A stretch of DNA of 64,000 nucleotides from Bacteroidota bacterium. Its GTDB lineage: Bacteria; Bacteroidota; Bacteroidia; 2-12-FULL-35-15. How positions within the stretch are numbered: the stretch's first letter is position 1; the number at the start of each line of letters is the position of its first letter. The stretch is from the NCBI GenBank assembly GCA_947476185.1, contig CANJPX010000011.1, positions 1-64,000 of the forward strand, read 5' to 3'. Positions 56,250-64,000 of this stretch are shown in pieces. Made by a program: the position numbers and the translations under genes. The notes beneath the pieces were generated by a model. The model had not been told where the DNA came from and searched no databases. It worked only from the letters and a program-made list of their open reading frames with translations.

Positions 56250-57074
56250 TTGAGCACAAAAAAACCTATAGGCGTATTTGATTCCGGATTTGGGGGCTTA
56301 ACTATTTTAAAAGAAATTGTTAAGCAATTGCCTGAATACGACTATTTATACTTAGGTGATAACGCCCGTGCACCTTATGGCACCAGATCCTTTGAAACAG
56401 TTTATGAATACACGCTGGAATGTGTCAAGCAACTGTTTTCAATGAATTGTGAACTGGTAATATTGGCATGTAATACCGCTTCGGCAAAAGCATTGCGCAA
56501 CATTCAACAGATCGATCTACCGTTAATTGCCCCTGATAAAAGAGTCTTGGGAGTAATTCGCCCGACAACCGAAGTAGTTGGAAAACATAGCAAAACAGGA
56601 CATGTTGGAGTTTTAGGAACAACCGGCACGATCACGTCTAACTCGTATCCAATTGAGATCGCTAAATTTTATCCGAATTTAATTGTTCATCAGGAAGCTT
56701 GTCCGATGTGGGTACCTATTGTAGAAAATAATGAAATTGAAAGTGAAGCAGCAGATATTTTTATCGAAAAAAATTTGAATCACTTACTTTCGAAAGACAA
56801 GAACATCGATACTATTATTTTAGGTTGTACACACTATCCCTTATTAATTAATAAGATCAGGAAACATCTGCCGGCAAACATTAAATTATTATCGCAAGGT
56901 GAAATTGTTGCTGATGGCTTAGTCGATTATTTAAAGCGGCATCCTGAAATGGAACAAAAATGCAGCAAAGGAAAAACGATTGAATTTTATACCACCGACT
57001 CACCTGAGAATTTTGATAAAGCAGCCAGTATGTTTTATGGGAAAGCAATAAGATCAAACCATTTGGAGTTATGA
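56250..57074 (+). CDS. murI: Glutamate racemase
   Basis: 274 residues from a TTG start; no better in-frame ATG exists before the conserved N-terminus PIGVFDSGFGGLTILKEI. It converts L- to D-glutamate for peptidoglycan. The two catalytic cysteines lie in LACNTASAKALR and GCTHYPLLI. YLGDNARAPYG is also diagnostic. It has a likely promoter of its own. Confidence 0.95.
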   Translation: MSTKKPIGVFDSGFGGLTILKEIVKQLPEYDYLYLGDNARAPYGTRSFETVYEYTLECVKQLFSMNCELVILACNTASAKALRNIQQIDLPLIAPDKRVLGVIRPTTEVVGKHSKTGHVGVLGTTGTITSNSYPIEIAKFYPNLIVHQEACPMWVPIVENNEIESEAADIFIEKNLNHLLSKDKNIDTIILGCTHYPLLINKIRKHLPANIKLLSQGEIVADGLVDYLKRHPEMEQKCSKGKTIEFYTTDSPENFDKAASMFYGKAIRSNHLEL

Positions 57075-57135
57075 CTAGTAATGAGATGATTTCACCTCAG
57101 CAATTACCCCCTTTTTCATTTCCAATTAAAAAAGA

Positions 57136-57657
57136 TTACGCTTCGTCCTTGAACCAACTACTATACATGATGTAATTATCCGCAATGCGATTAATTTCAC
57201 CTTTAATTAATTCCTGATTTATTTCTTTCACTTTCTTTGCAGGAACTCCAGCATAGATCACTCCTGGTTCAACTTTTGTATTTTCAAGAACTACGGCTCC
57301 TGCTGCGATGATCGTGTTACTTCCTATCTCGCAATTATCCATAACAATGGCGCCCATCCCGATCAAAACATTATCATGGATAGTACAACCGTGTACCAGA
57401 GCATTGTGACCAATCGAAACATTATTTCCAATATTCACTTTAGTTTTTTCATACGTACAATGTATCACTGCTCCATCCTGAACGTTGACCTTATTGCCCA
57501 TCCGAATCGAATTTACATCACCACGCACAACAGCGTTGAACCAAATACTGCATTGGTCACCCATTATTACATCTCCTACTACAGTTGAATTTTCTGCAAG
57601 ATAGCAATCGTTTCCAAATTTCGGATGGATACCTTTGACCGGTTTTATTAATGCCAT
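57136..57657 (-). CDS. Gamma-class carbonic anhydrase-family protein
   Basis: 173 residues from MALIKPVKGIHPKFG (57657); the frame is open to 57675. Left-handed beta-helix of hexapeptide repeats (SIWFNAVVRGDVNSIRMGN; HNALVHGCTIHDNVLIG). The three candidate zinc histidines are in VIHCTYEK, SIGHNALVHG. It belongs to the YrdA/CaiE-like branch, where carbonic anhydrase activity is not always present. Confidence 0.9.
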   Translation of the reverse strand: MALIKPVKGIHPKFGNDCYLAENSTVVGDVIMGDQCSIWFNAVVRGDVNSIRMGNKVNVQDGAVIHCTYEKTKVNIGNNVSIGHNALVHGCTIHDNVLIGMGAIVMDNCEIGSNTIIAAGAVVLENTKVEPGVIYAGVPAKKVKEINQELIKGEINRIADNYIMYSSWFKDEA

Positions 57658-57745
57658 TGTAACTATTTTAGTCACTCTCCGCCTGGAAAGTTCAAATTAA
57701 ATTTATTTTAGTGAAAAGCTTAAGAGCGATAGCCCGAATAGAAAA

Positions 57746-58114
57746 TTACTTTTTTTCCATTTCGGCATTCTCTTTTTTGCAACAACCGGCTAATTTGTCA
57801 TAGGCCTTTGGATCTGCTTTCACCTCATCAGCATCGTATCCGCTTTTTGAAACTGCCAAACGGATCTTTTCAGGAGTTGTTTTTTTAGGATCATAATTCA
57901 CAGTAAGAATTTTAGTATCAACATCCAGACTTGATTTACTTATCCCCTTTTCGGTAGCGAGGTGTTTCTCTATTGTCTTTTTACACATCGTGCAAATAGA
58001 AGAAGTTTTGATCTTTAATTCGGCAGAAGACGCATTTTGTGCAGTAACTGAATTAGTAAATAATACCAACACGACAATTGCACCGGCAAATAAAATTTTT
58101 TTTAGATTTTTCAT
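57746..58114 (-). CDS. Secreted heavy-metal-associated (HMA) domain protein
   Basis: 122 residues; starts at 58120 or 58114 are equally possible (MIMKNLKK). A signal peptide or anchor (ILFAGAIVVLVLFTNSVTAQ) precedes an HMA fold with the metal site TSSICTMCKKTIEKHL (CxxC). A C-terminal GCCKKE could add ligands. Periplasmic copper or similar metal handling is likely. No copper ATPase is adjacent. Confidence 0.87.
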   Translation of the reverse strand: MKNLKKILFAGAIVVLVLFTNSVTAQNASSAELKIKTSSICTMCKKTIEKHLATEKGISKSSLDVDTKILTVNYDPKKTTPEKIRLAVSKSGYDADEVKADPKAYDKLAGCCKKENAEMEKK

Positions 58115-58120
58115 GATCAT

Positions 58121-58506
58121 TGTTTTTATTTATTAATAGATGATTCTTTTTGTAAATTTCTTATTCTCCTTAGTGATAAATTTTCTTCATTAAAACAGCC
58201 AGTTATGCAAAGCGAAAATAGTTCTAAAAGGTTTTTTTATGCTAATTATCAAATCCATTTATTTTTGCCTCAGATCAATTTCAGCAGCTAAATGTATTCA
58301 AAAAAAATTGTTTTTTCCGAAGAAAAGGAGTGTTTAATTACGAATATCCGTTTAGTCATCTTCTCAAATTTATCACACAACAATTTACATATAACAAAAA
58401 CAACAGCACCTTTCGAACGAATTTCGCTTTCCAAAACTTATGGCAGTCAAAATAAATCCCCCATCAGAATAAAATTTTACCTTTGCACCTCAAATAAAAA
58501 TATCTT
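58121..58506. other. Intergenic region between the HMA gene and metB
   Basis: 386 bp, very AT-rich, without a convincing gene. A 99-codon open frame at 58292-58591 overlaps metB and has no recognisable features. The only structured signals are TATTTTTG at 58260-58267 and TACCTTTG at 58478-58485, both promoter-like on the plus strand. No tRNA, hairpin terminator or repeat was seen. Confidence 0.6.
58478..58485 (+). promoter_or_regulatory. Candidate -7 element for metB
   Basis: TACCTTTG matches TAnnTTTG, 21 bp before the metB ATG. A -33 TTG at the right distance is not apparent. Confidence 0.5.
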
Positions 58507-59664
58507 ATGGCAGAAACATCAAAATTCGGTTTTGGAACCAAAGCAATACATGCTGGTCAGGAGCCCGATCCTACAACAGGAGCTATTATGACTCCTATCT
58601 ATCAAACTTCAACCTATACCCAGGAAAGTCCGGGTAATCATAAAGGTTATGCTTATGCCCGTGGTAAAAATCCTACACGTAATGCATTGGAAAAATGTCT
58701 GGCGGAATTAGAAGGAGCTAAATATGCTTTATGTTTTTCTAGCGGTATGGGCGCAATTGATGCGGTTGCAAAATTACTCCGTCCAGGAGATGAATTGATC
58801 ACCGGAGATGATCTTTATGGAGGAACATATAGAATGTTCACCAAAGTATTTGCAAACTTTGGTATCAAATTCCATTTCATCGATATGAAAGATGCTAATA
58901 ACATCAAAAATTATATCAATGCAAATACTAAAATGGTATGGCTGGAAACACCCACAAACCCAACCATGCAGATTATTGATATCGCAGCGTGTGCCAAGAT
59001 TGCAAAAGAAAATAAATTGATATGTGCAGTTGATAATACATTTGCTTCACCTTATTTACAAAACCCCTTGGCATTGGGTGCTGATATTGTAATGCATTCG
59101 GTTACAAAATATTTAGGCGGACACAGTGATGTGATAATGGGTGCCTTATGTTTAAGTGATGAAAACTTATATACCCAGCTTGCATTTATCCATAACAGCT
59201 GTGGAGCAACTCCCGGACCAATGGACAGCTTCCTTGTATTACGTGGTATCAAAACGCTACACATACGTATGGAGCGTCATTGTTATAATGGACGGAAGGT
59301 TGCAGAATTTTTAAAAACACATCCAAAAATAGATAAATTGTATTGGCCAGGCTTTCCTGATAGCCCTAACCACGACATTGCGAAAAAACAAATGCGCGAT
59401 TTTGGTGGGATGATCTCATTTTCTTTGAAAGGAAATAAACAAGAAGACGCATTCAAAATTGCTTCCAGCATGAAGGTTTTTTCCTTGGCAGAATCATTAG
59501 GAGGCGTTGAATCCTTGATCAACCATCCAGCAACAATGACACATGCTTCTATACCAAAAGAAGATCGTGATAAAGCGGGTGTTGTAGAATCACTCTTACG
59601 GTTAAGTGTAGGAATTGAAGATATCGATGACCTGATCGCTGACCTGAAACAAGCATTGGCATAA
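58507..59664 (+). CDS. metB: Cystathionine gamma-synthase (PLP-dependent)
   Basis: A 385-residue Cys/Met-metabolism PLP enzyme. The cofactor lysine is in MHSVTKYLGGHSDV near residue 200. Other landmarks are SSGMGAIDAVAKLL, GDDLYGGTYRMF and SLAESLGGVESLINHPATMTHA. It joins an activated homoserine ester with cysteine, or acts as a gamma-lyase; sequence alone does not separate these activities with certainty. Confidence 0.92.
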   Translation: MAETSKFGFGTKAIHAGQEPDPTTGAIMTPIYQTSTYTQESPGNHKGYAYARGKNPTRNALEKCLAELEGAKYALCFSSGMGAIDAVAKLLRPGDELITGDDLYGGTYRMFTKVFANFGIKFHFIDMKDANNIKNYINANTKMVWLETPTNPTMQIIDIAACAKIAKENKLICAVDNTFASPYLQNPLALGADIVMHSVTKYLGGHSDVIMGALCLSDENLYTQLAFIHNSCGATPGPMDSFLVLRGIKTLHIRMERHCYNGRKVAEFLKTHPKIDKLYWPGFPDSPNHDIAKKQMRDFGGMISFSLKGNKQEDAFKIASSMKVFSLAESLGGVESLINHPATMTHASIPKEDRDKAGVVESLLRLSVGIEDIDDLIADLKQALA

Positions 59665-59670
59665 TAGAGC

Positions 59671-59714
59671 GTCGTCATATTGAGCTTGTCGAAATAGCTG
59701 CGAAGGATTTCTGA
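59671..59714. repeat. Dispersed repeat-like sequence after metB
   Basis: The segment contains CGTCATATTGAGCTTGTCGA followed by AATAGCTGCGAAGGATTTCT. I recognise it as a common intergenic repeat of Bacteroidota genomes. Only one copy is in the window. Confidence 0.5.
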
Positions 59715-59720
59715 TATTAT

Positions 59721-59753
59721 AAAAAGCAAGAGCTTAAAAAGCCCTTGCTTTTT
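59721..59753 (+). terminator. Rho-independent terminator after metB
   Basis: AAAAAGCAAG pairs with CTTGCTTTTT, with an internal GC/GC pair, ending in a T-rich run. Confidence 0.85.
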
Positions 59754-59796
59754 TTCTTTTATATGATTATCTTTATTGAACTTAAAAGAAAACACG

Positions 59797-60540
59797 TTGA
59801 ACTATTATTACATTACAGGCACAAGCAGAGGAATTGGTAAAGCATTTGCAATGCACTTATTAGAAAATCCAACCAATTTTGTGATTGGGATTTCCCGCAA
59901 CAGAAGCATCGAGCATCCGAATTACAGACATTCCTATTTGGATCTTACCGATGTAAATGCATTGGTCGAATTCAAATTTGACTTACACGCAAAGGCAAAA
60001 AAAATATATCTGATCAACAATGCAGGAGTTTTGGGTTTTATTAAACCTGTGGGCAAATTAGATGCTTCAACCATTGCAAAGAATTATACTGTGAATTTAA
60101 TTGCGCCTTCTATACTTACAAATGAATTTATTAACTGTTACGATTCAACGGATGCAGAAAAGGTAATTTTAAACATCAGTTCGGGTGCAGGAAAGAATCC
60201 TATAGATGGTTGGGCTGTTTATTGTGCCTCAAAAGCAGGATTAGATATGTTCAGCCGTGTTGTAGATTCAGAACAAAAAATACGGGCAAAAACTCCCTTA
60301 GAGAGTATTCACAAAGGGTTTCACATTTTTTCTATAGCACCAGGAGTGGTCAACACAAACATGCAGGAAGAGATAAGAGCTGCCCACAAAGAAGACTTCA
60401 GCAGGTTAGAAGATTTTATAGGTTATAAGGTCAATAATCAGTTGTCGGAGCCGCAATTAGTATCCAAAAAATATATCAATATCTTGGCTAATATATATAG
60501 CATCAAAGAGGTGCTGTCTTCTATAAAAGATTACGAATAA
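59797..60540 (+). CDS. Short-chain dehydrogenase/reductase
   Basis: 247 residues from a TTG at 59797 giving MNYYYITGTSRGIGKAFA; an in-frame TTG also exists at 59776, and there is no ATG near. Rossmann motif TGTSRGIG, NNAGVLG, and the catalytic YCASKAG (YxxxK) with the Ser in LNISSGAGK. The overall pattern resembles the sepiapterin-reductase-like SDR branch. The substrate is unknown. Confidence 0.9.
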   Translation: MNYYYITGTSRGIGKAFAMHLLENPTNFVIGISRNRSIEHPNYRHSYLDLTDVNALVEFKFDLHAKAKKIYLINNAGVLGFIKPVGKLDASTIAKNYTVNLIAPSILTNEFINCYDSTDAEKVILNISSGAGKNPIDGWAVYCASKAGLDMFSRVVDSEQKIRAKTPLESIHKGFHIFSIAPGVVNTNMQEEIRAAHKEDFSRLEDFIGYKVNNQLSEPQLVSKKYINILANIYSIKEVLSSIKDYE

Positions 60541-60588
60541 TAAAAACCTATCTCTAAACTATTATATTTAATAATTAATTTTTTCAAA

Positions 60589-62688
60589 ATGAATAAAATA
60601 ACAACCTTGCTAAGTGCTGCCTTTTTATCGGCACTTACAACAAGTGTATCAACTGCACAGGAACTGAAACCCTGTGGAACGACAGAAATGACGCAAAAAT
60701 ATTTTAATAAAAATCCTGAAATAAAAAAACAATATCTGGCAGAAGAACAGTTGCGTGATCAAAAAGATCAGGTTGATTTTGCGAATGAATATAAAGAAGG
60801 TGATGGAAAAGCACTGGTTCCTATTTATACTATTCCTGTTGTATTTCATATTCTTCATGAAGGCGGACCTGAAAACATTTCGGATGCACAAATTATGGAT
60901 GAAGTACGTATCTTAAATGATGACTACCGCAAATTAAATTCTGATATTTCTGCTGTTGTCCCTGCATTCACATCTATTGCCGCTGATTGCGAAATTCAAT
61001 TTCGTTTAGCACAAAAAGATCCATCGGGGAATTGTACAAATGGCATCGACCGTATTTATTCTTCTCAAACAAATATTGGAGACGATGGTTCTAAGCTAAA
61101 TCAATGGCCAAGAAATCAATATTTAAATGTTTGGGTAGTGAAAACCATTACCAGCGGTGCAGCTGGATATGCGTATTTACCGGGAACAACCGCATCTGCA
61201 AATGACGGGATCATGATATTATCCACTTACATTGGAAGCATTGGTACAGGGCATGTTGCTACATCACGTGCATTAACACATGAGATCGGACATTATTTAA
61301 ATTTGAATCATACTTGGGGAGGAACAAATAACCCCGGAGTAGATTGTACAGGTAGTGATTCAGTAACGGATACTCCAAAAACAATTGGCTGGACCACTTG
61401 CAACCTTGCAGGTTCATCCTGTGGCAGTCCCTTGGATAACGTGCAGAATTATATGGAATATTCGTATTGCAGCAATATGTTCACTGCCGGACAAAAGTCT
61501 AGAATGAGATCGGCATTAACTGCTACCACAGGCTTAGGAGGATTTGCCCAGCGGTATAATTTATGGACCACAGCCAACTTAGCAGCGACTGGAATTAGTC
61601 TTCCCGCAGTATTGTGTTTGGCTGATTTTCAATCGAGCACATCAACAAATACTGTTTGCCAGGGTGATAGTTTAACGTTTACTGATCTTTCCTGGAATGG
61701 AACACCAACTAGCTGGGCATGGACATTCGCCGGAGGAACACCTGCAACATCAACGGATTCTATTCCTGTTATTACTTATAATACTCCGGGTGTTTACAAT
61801 GTTTCAATGACTGTAGCGAATGGATCAGGCTCCGTTAGTGCAACGAAAACATCTTATATCACTGTTTATCCAAACACTGCAACATACACAGGAACATTTT
61901 ATTCGGAAGGATTTGAAGGAAGTGCCATTCCAAATGTGGACTGGAATGTTTACAATGCTAATTCAGGAAGTAATACCTGGACACAAACAACAACAGCAGC
62001 AGCAACAGGTACTAAATCTGTCCGCATAGTAAATGCACCAACTTATTCCGGAAATGTGGATGAATTGGTCAGTCCGCCAATTGACATTACCGCTATTGGC
62101 GGTTCCCCTTCATTAACCTATAAAGTGGCACATGCCCAATTAACATCCACATCAACAGATAAATTGCAAGTTTATGTTTCAAGTAATTGCGGACAAACAT
62201 GGTTGTTACGACAAAGCATATCAGGTGCGATTTTATCTACAGCAGGTGTTGTAGCTTCTTCCTTTGTTCCAACAGCAAGTCAGTGGGTAACTAAAACGGT
62301 AAATCTTGCATCAGTAGCAACAGAAACAAGTTTATTAGTAAAGTTCAAATTTACCAGCAACGCAGGAAACAATATTTATTTAGATGATATTAATATTCTT
62401 GGTGGTGTTGGAATTGATGAATTGGCGAACAACATTCATTTTAATGTTTATCCAAACCCCGCCGAGGACAATACAATTATCTCCTTCAATTTATTAGAAA
62501 CTAACAAAGCGGATATTAAAATTTATGATGTAGTAGGGCGGGAAATATCATCTGTGTTCACAGGAAGTCTGGGAGCAGGAGAACATCAGTATTCAATTGC
62601 AGAAAACACCAAATTGGCTGCAGGTGCATATTTTATAAAATTAACGGTAGGTGGAGAAAATTTCACAAAGAAGTTGATTGTGAAATAA
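60589..62688 (+). CDS. M43-family zinc metalloprotease with PKD and T9SS domains
   Basis: 699 residues, signal peptide MNKITTLLSAAFLSALTTSVSTAQ. Pappalysin-like catalytic domain at about 85-325: the zinc motif THEIGHYLNLNH (HExxHxxxxxH) near 230 and the Met-turn NYMEYSYCSNMFT. A PKD domain follows at about 350-425 (WAWTFAGGTPATSTD; TYNTPGVYNVSMTV), then a jelly-roll-like domain (SEGFEGSAIPN) and a T9SS type A domain (FNVYPNPAEDN...GAYFIKLTV). Extracellular protease. Confidence 0.94.
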   Translation: MNKITTLLSAAFLSALTTSVSTAQELKPCGTTEMTQKYFNKNPEIKKQYLAEEQLRDQKDQVDFANEYKEGDGKALVPIYTIPVVFHILHEGGPENISDAQIMDEVRILNDDYRKLNSDISAVVPAFTSIAADCEIQFRLAQKDPSGNCTNGIDRIYSSQTNIGDDGSKLNQWPRNQYLNVWVVKTITSGAAGYAYLPGTTASANDGIMILSTYIGSIGTGHVATSRALTHEIGHYLNLNHTWGGTNNPGVDCTGSDSVTDTPKTIGWTTCNLAGSSCGSPLDNVQNYMEYSYCSNMFTAGQKSRMRSALTATTGLGGFAQRYNLWTTANLAATGISLPAVLCLADFQSSTSTNTVCQGDSLTFTDLSWNGTPTSWAWTFAGGTPATSTDSIPVITYNTPGVYNVSMTVANGSGSVSATKTSYITVYPNTATYTGTFYSEGFEGSAIPNVDWNVYNANSGSNTWTQTTTAAATGTKSVRIVNAPTYSGNVDELVSPPIDITAIGGSPSLTYKVAHAQLTSTSTDKLQVYVSSNCGQTWLLRQSISGAILSTAGVVASSFVPTASQWVTKTVNLASVATETSLLVKFKFTSNAGNNIYLDDINILGGVGIDELANNIHFNVYPNPAEDNTIISFNLLETNKADIKIYDVVGREISSVFTGSLGAGEHQYSIAENTKLAAGAYFIKLTVGGENFTKKLIVK

Positions 62689-62711
62689 TAGCTGAAGAAT
62701 CTAAAATTATC

Positions 62712-62741
62712 AAAGCCATCACAATAAAACGTGGCGGCTTT
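62712..62741. terminator. Terminator between convergent genes
   Basis: AAAGCC...CAC pairs with GTG...GGCTTT around an AT-rich loop, with a T-rich run on the plus strand. It lies between the M43 protease and the minus-strand hypothetical. Confidence 0.85.
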
Positions 62742-62755
62742 TTTTATTAATAAGA

Positions 62756-63205
62756 TTAGCCCTTTTTAAATCCAACCATAACAGAAACACATCCGGAAGG
62801 AGGAATAGTGCTAGTAGATTCAGATTGCGGCACTTGTACCTCGACAATAAATTCCTGGGTATTCTTTACTTTGAAGTCCCAGAAATCGGGTGAATCATTT
62901 TTTTGGCTATCAAAGATCACTTTGTGTTGCAAGTCCATTATCCGAAATGTAACATCGCCAAGATCTTCTTGGGCGCAAACAAGTATTCGATAATCTTGTC
63001 CGGAATAAAAAGTCAGGTTTAAAGTAGTTTTTTGTCCTGCACTAAGTGTAGAAGTATTCATTTGTCCGTTTTGAGTAAACGGGGCAATTTTTGGCAAACA
63101 TTTCTTTTTTACAAAGGTATTGCATTGAGCAATAGTGACTGTTGAAGAGAAAGCGATGAAGCCGATGGCAACAAAAGCTTTCATAAAGTAGTTATGTTTC
63201 ATCAA
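62756..63205 (-). CDS. Secreted hypothetical protein
   Basis: 149 residues with a signal peptide (MKAFVAIGFIAFSSTVTIAQ within the first 27 residues; the exact Met is uncertain among three). The mature part begins CNTFVKKKCLPKIAPF and looks beta-rich (LNLTFYSGQDYRILVCAQEDLGDVTFRIMD). A similar short protein is found next to the family of the next gene in Bacteroidota, but I cannot assign a function. It lies 14 bp downstream of that gene. Confidence 0.8.
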   Translation of the reverse strand: MMKHNYFMKAFVAIGFIAFSSTVTIAQCNTFVKKKCLPKIAPFTQNGQMNTSTLSAGQKTTLNLTFYSGQDYRILVCAQEDLGDVTFRIMDLQHKVIFDSQKNDSPDFWDFKVKNTQEFIVEVQVPQSESTSTIPPSGCVSVMVGFKKG

Positions 63206-63219
63206 CTGCCTTTTACGGG

Positions 63220-64000
63220 CTATTGTATGATTTTGTTTCTTATTTCAGTAGATTTATCTGTGATCAGTTTCAATTGTTCAGGAGTAATAGTAAAAGTACT
63301 ACCATTACCAACCGTAGTAACACCTTTTTCTTTATCCGTTGTTACTGTAGTTTCAGCTGTTGTAACCGGTATCGCATCAAATATCTTTTTCAGTTCGCCA
63401 AGTCCTTTTAAAAGTTCAGGAATTGATTCATTGTCCGCTTTATTGCTTTCCAATAAGGCGATCAGGTTATCCAAAGACAATTTTTGTTCTCCTATTCGGG
63501 TAACAATTGTTGCATTTTTGGTCGTTTTCGCGATCTCGGTAGCAATGTATAAGCCTTCGATCCAGCCACCTGCAACAATAAGAGCAGATACACCCGGTTG
63601 ACCGTTATCTTTTAAATAGGCATCAGCAGTCCAATATGAATCAGAAATAATAGCCAATAAAGAATCTCTATTTTCCAAGTTCGCTTCAATACGTGAAGTT
63701 GTTTTTTCATCAAAAGCACCGCTGATCCCTAATCCTGTAGCCAATTTATTGGTGCATTTCAGGTATAACATAGATTCCTGAGTTTGGTCAAATATGCTAG
63801 TCAAACTAAGATCAGATCCATAAATACCCAAATTCAATGCTTTTGAAGCAGCCGTTGCATATTTAGAAACATTTTCAATCGGGTTCAACAGTTTAGCGTT
63901 GTATTTTGCACCAGCCGCTTTTAGAAGCGTTGTAGTTTCGACAGGAGAAGGAATAGAATAAAAAACATTTTGCGCCTTAACATCTTTCACTTTTGTATCA
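63220..64000 (-). CDS. Conserved Bacteroidota hypothetical protein (5' end outside window)
   Basis: The frame is open to the window edge; the GTG at 63990 is an internal Val codon (residues DTKVKDVKAQN run across it). The visible 260 residues include NVFYSIPSPVETTTLLKAAG, the KALNLGIYGSDLSLTSIFDQ block, a helical middle (LISDSYWTADAYLKD-like) and GVSALIVAGGWIEGLY. I recognise it as a family common in Bacteroidota, often with an N-terminal lipobox, but with no known activity. It is probably cotranscribed with the short secreted protein that follows. Confidence 0.8.
   Translation of the reverse strand, partial: DTKVKDVKAQNVFYSIPSPVETTTLLKAAGAKYNAKLLNPIENVSKYATAASKALNLGIYGSDLSLTSIFDQTQESMLYLKCTNKLATGLGISGAFDEKTTSRIEANLENRDSLLAIISDSYWTADAYLKDNGQPGVSALIVAGGWIEGLYIATEIAKTTKNATIVTRIGEQKLSLDNLIALLESNKADNESIPELLKGLGELKKIFDAIPVTTAETTVTTDKEKGVTTVGNGSTFTITPEQLKLITDKSTEIRNKIIQ

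Noticed and set aside
58292..58591. 99-codon open frame upstream of and overlapping metB
   Set aside because: It overlaps the metB start by 85 bp in another frame, has no recognisable domain or signal, and metB has its own promoter-like element inside it.
1..64000. CRISPR arrays, tRNA or rRNA genes, insertion sequences, prophage
   Set aside because: No regular spaced repeats, T-loop or anticodon-like cloverleaf sequences, transposase or phage structural genes were seen on either strand.

Overview
This window comes from the chromosome of an AT-rich member of the Bacteroidota. Five proteins carry C-terminal type IX secretion (Por) sorting domains. Several families restricted to the phylum are present: DUF3098, DUF4271, DUF5777, DUF6089, the MurF-Alr fusion and a fused DAHP synthase/chorismate mutase. 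Promoters fit the phylum's TTG-N17-20-TAnnTTTG pattern. I saw no rRNA, tRNA, CRISPR array, insertion sequence or prophage. Both edges cut genes: a CotH-family gene on the left and a conserved hypothetical on the right.

Layout. 1-4706: two tandem CotH-kinase T9SS proteins and a MORN-repeat protein. 4725-8540 (minus): CorA, RsmI, an M28 peptidase and an unknown protein. 8733-11795 (plus): thymidine kinase and MurF-Alr, then MeaB on minus. 12963-17469: three overlapping glycosyltransferase genes facing an O-antigen ligase-like gene, a surface-glycan locus. 17567-21633 (minus): S41 peptidase, YidD, RnpA, HemD and DUF4271. 21714-24907 (minus): a DUF5777 barrel, two YceI proteins, a one-haem cytochrome-like lipoprotein and a MORN lipoprotein. 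24965-33168: mostly housekeeping (polyprenyl synthase, RlmN, amidohydrolase, IspD, QueA, TruB, UppP, DUF3098, FtsX). 33332-36532: leuS. 36673-40773: DUF3108, tryptophan 2,3-dioxygenase, DAHP synthase/chorismate mutase and a deoxyhypusine-synthase-like protein. 41042-47056: a lamin-tail secreted protein, a TonB-dependent receptor and a secreted endonuclease I, a candidate extracellular-DNA scavenging set. 47106-57074: hydrolase, PdxJ, a CBS protein, NadK and the envelope block DUF6089-UppS-BamA-OmpH-OmpH-MurI. 57136-64000: gamma carbonic anhydrase-like protein, HMA protein, MetB, SDR, an M43 metalloprotease and two hypotheticals.

The most unusual object is leuS. It encodes a 1066-residue leucyl-tRNA synthetase with its signature motifs in place, but it carries five short GC-rich palindromic repeats, all read in frame. 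Two of them lie in inverted orientation around a 366-bp segment that encodes a DUF559/Vsr-like nuclease domain with apparent catalytic residues. This looks like a composite palindrome-nuclease element lodged in frame at the entrance of the editing domain of an essential enzyme. Related palindromes occur between genes at 11861 and 47908, and one forms the C-terminal tail of the DAHP synthase gene. A second candidate novelty is a structured leader of about 105 nt upstream of queA.
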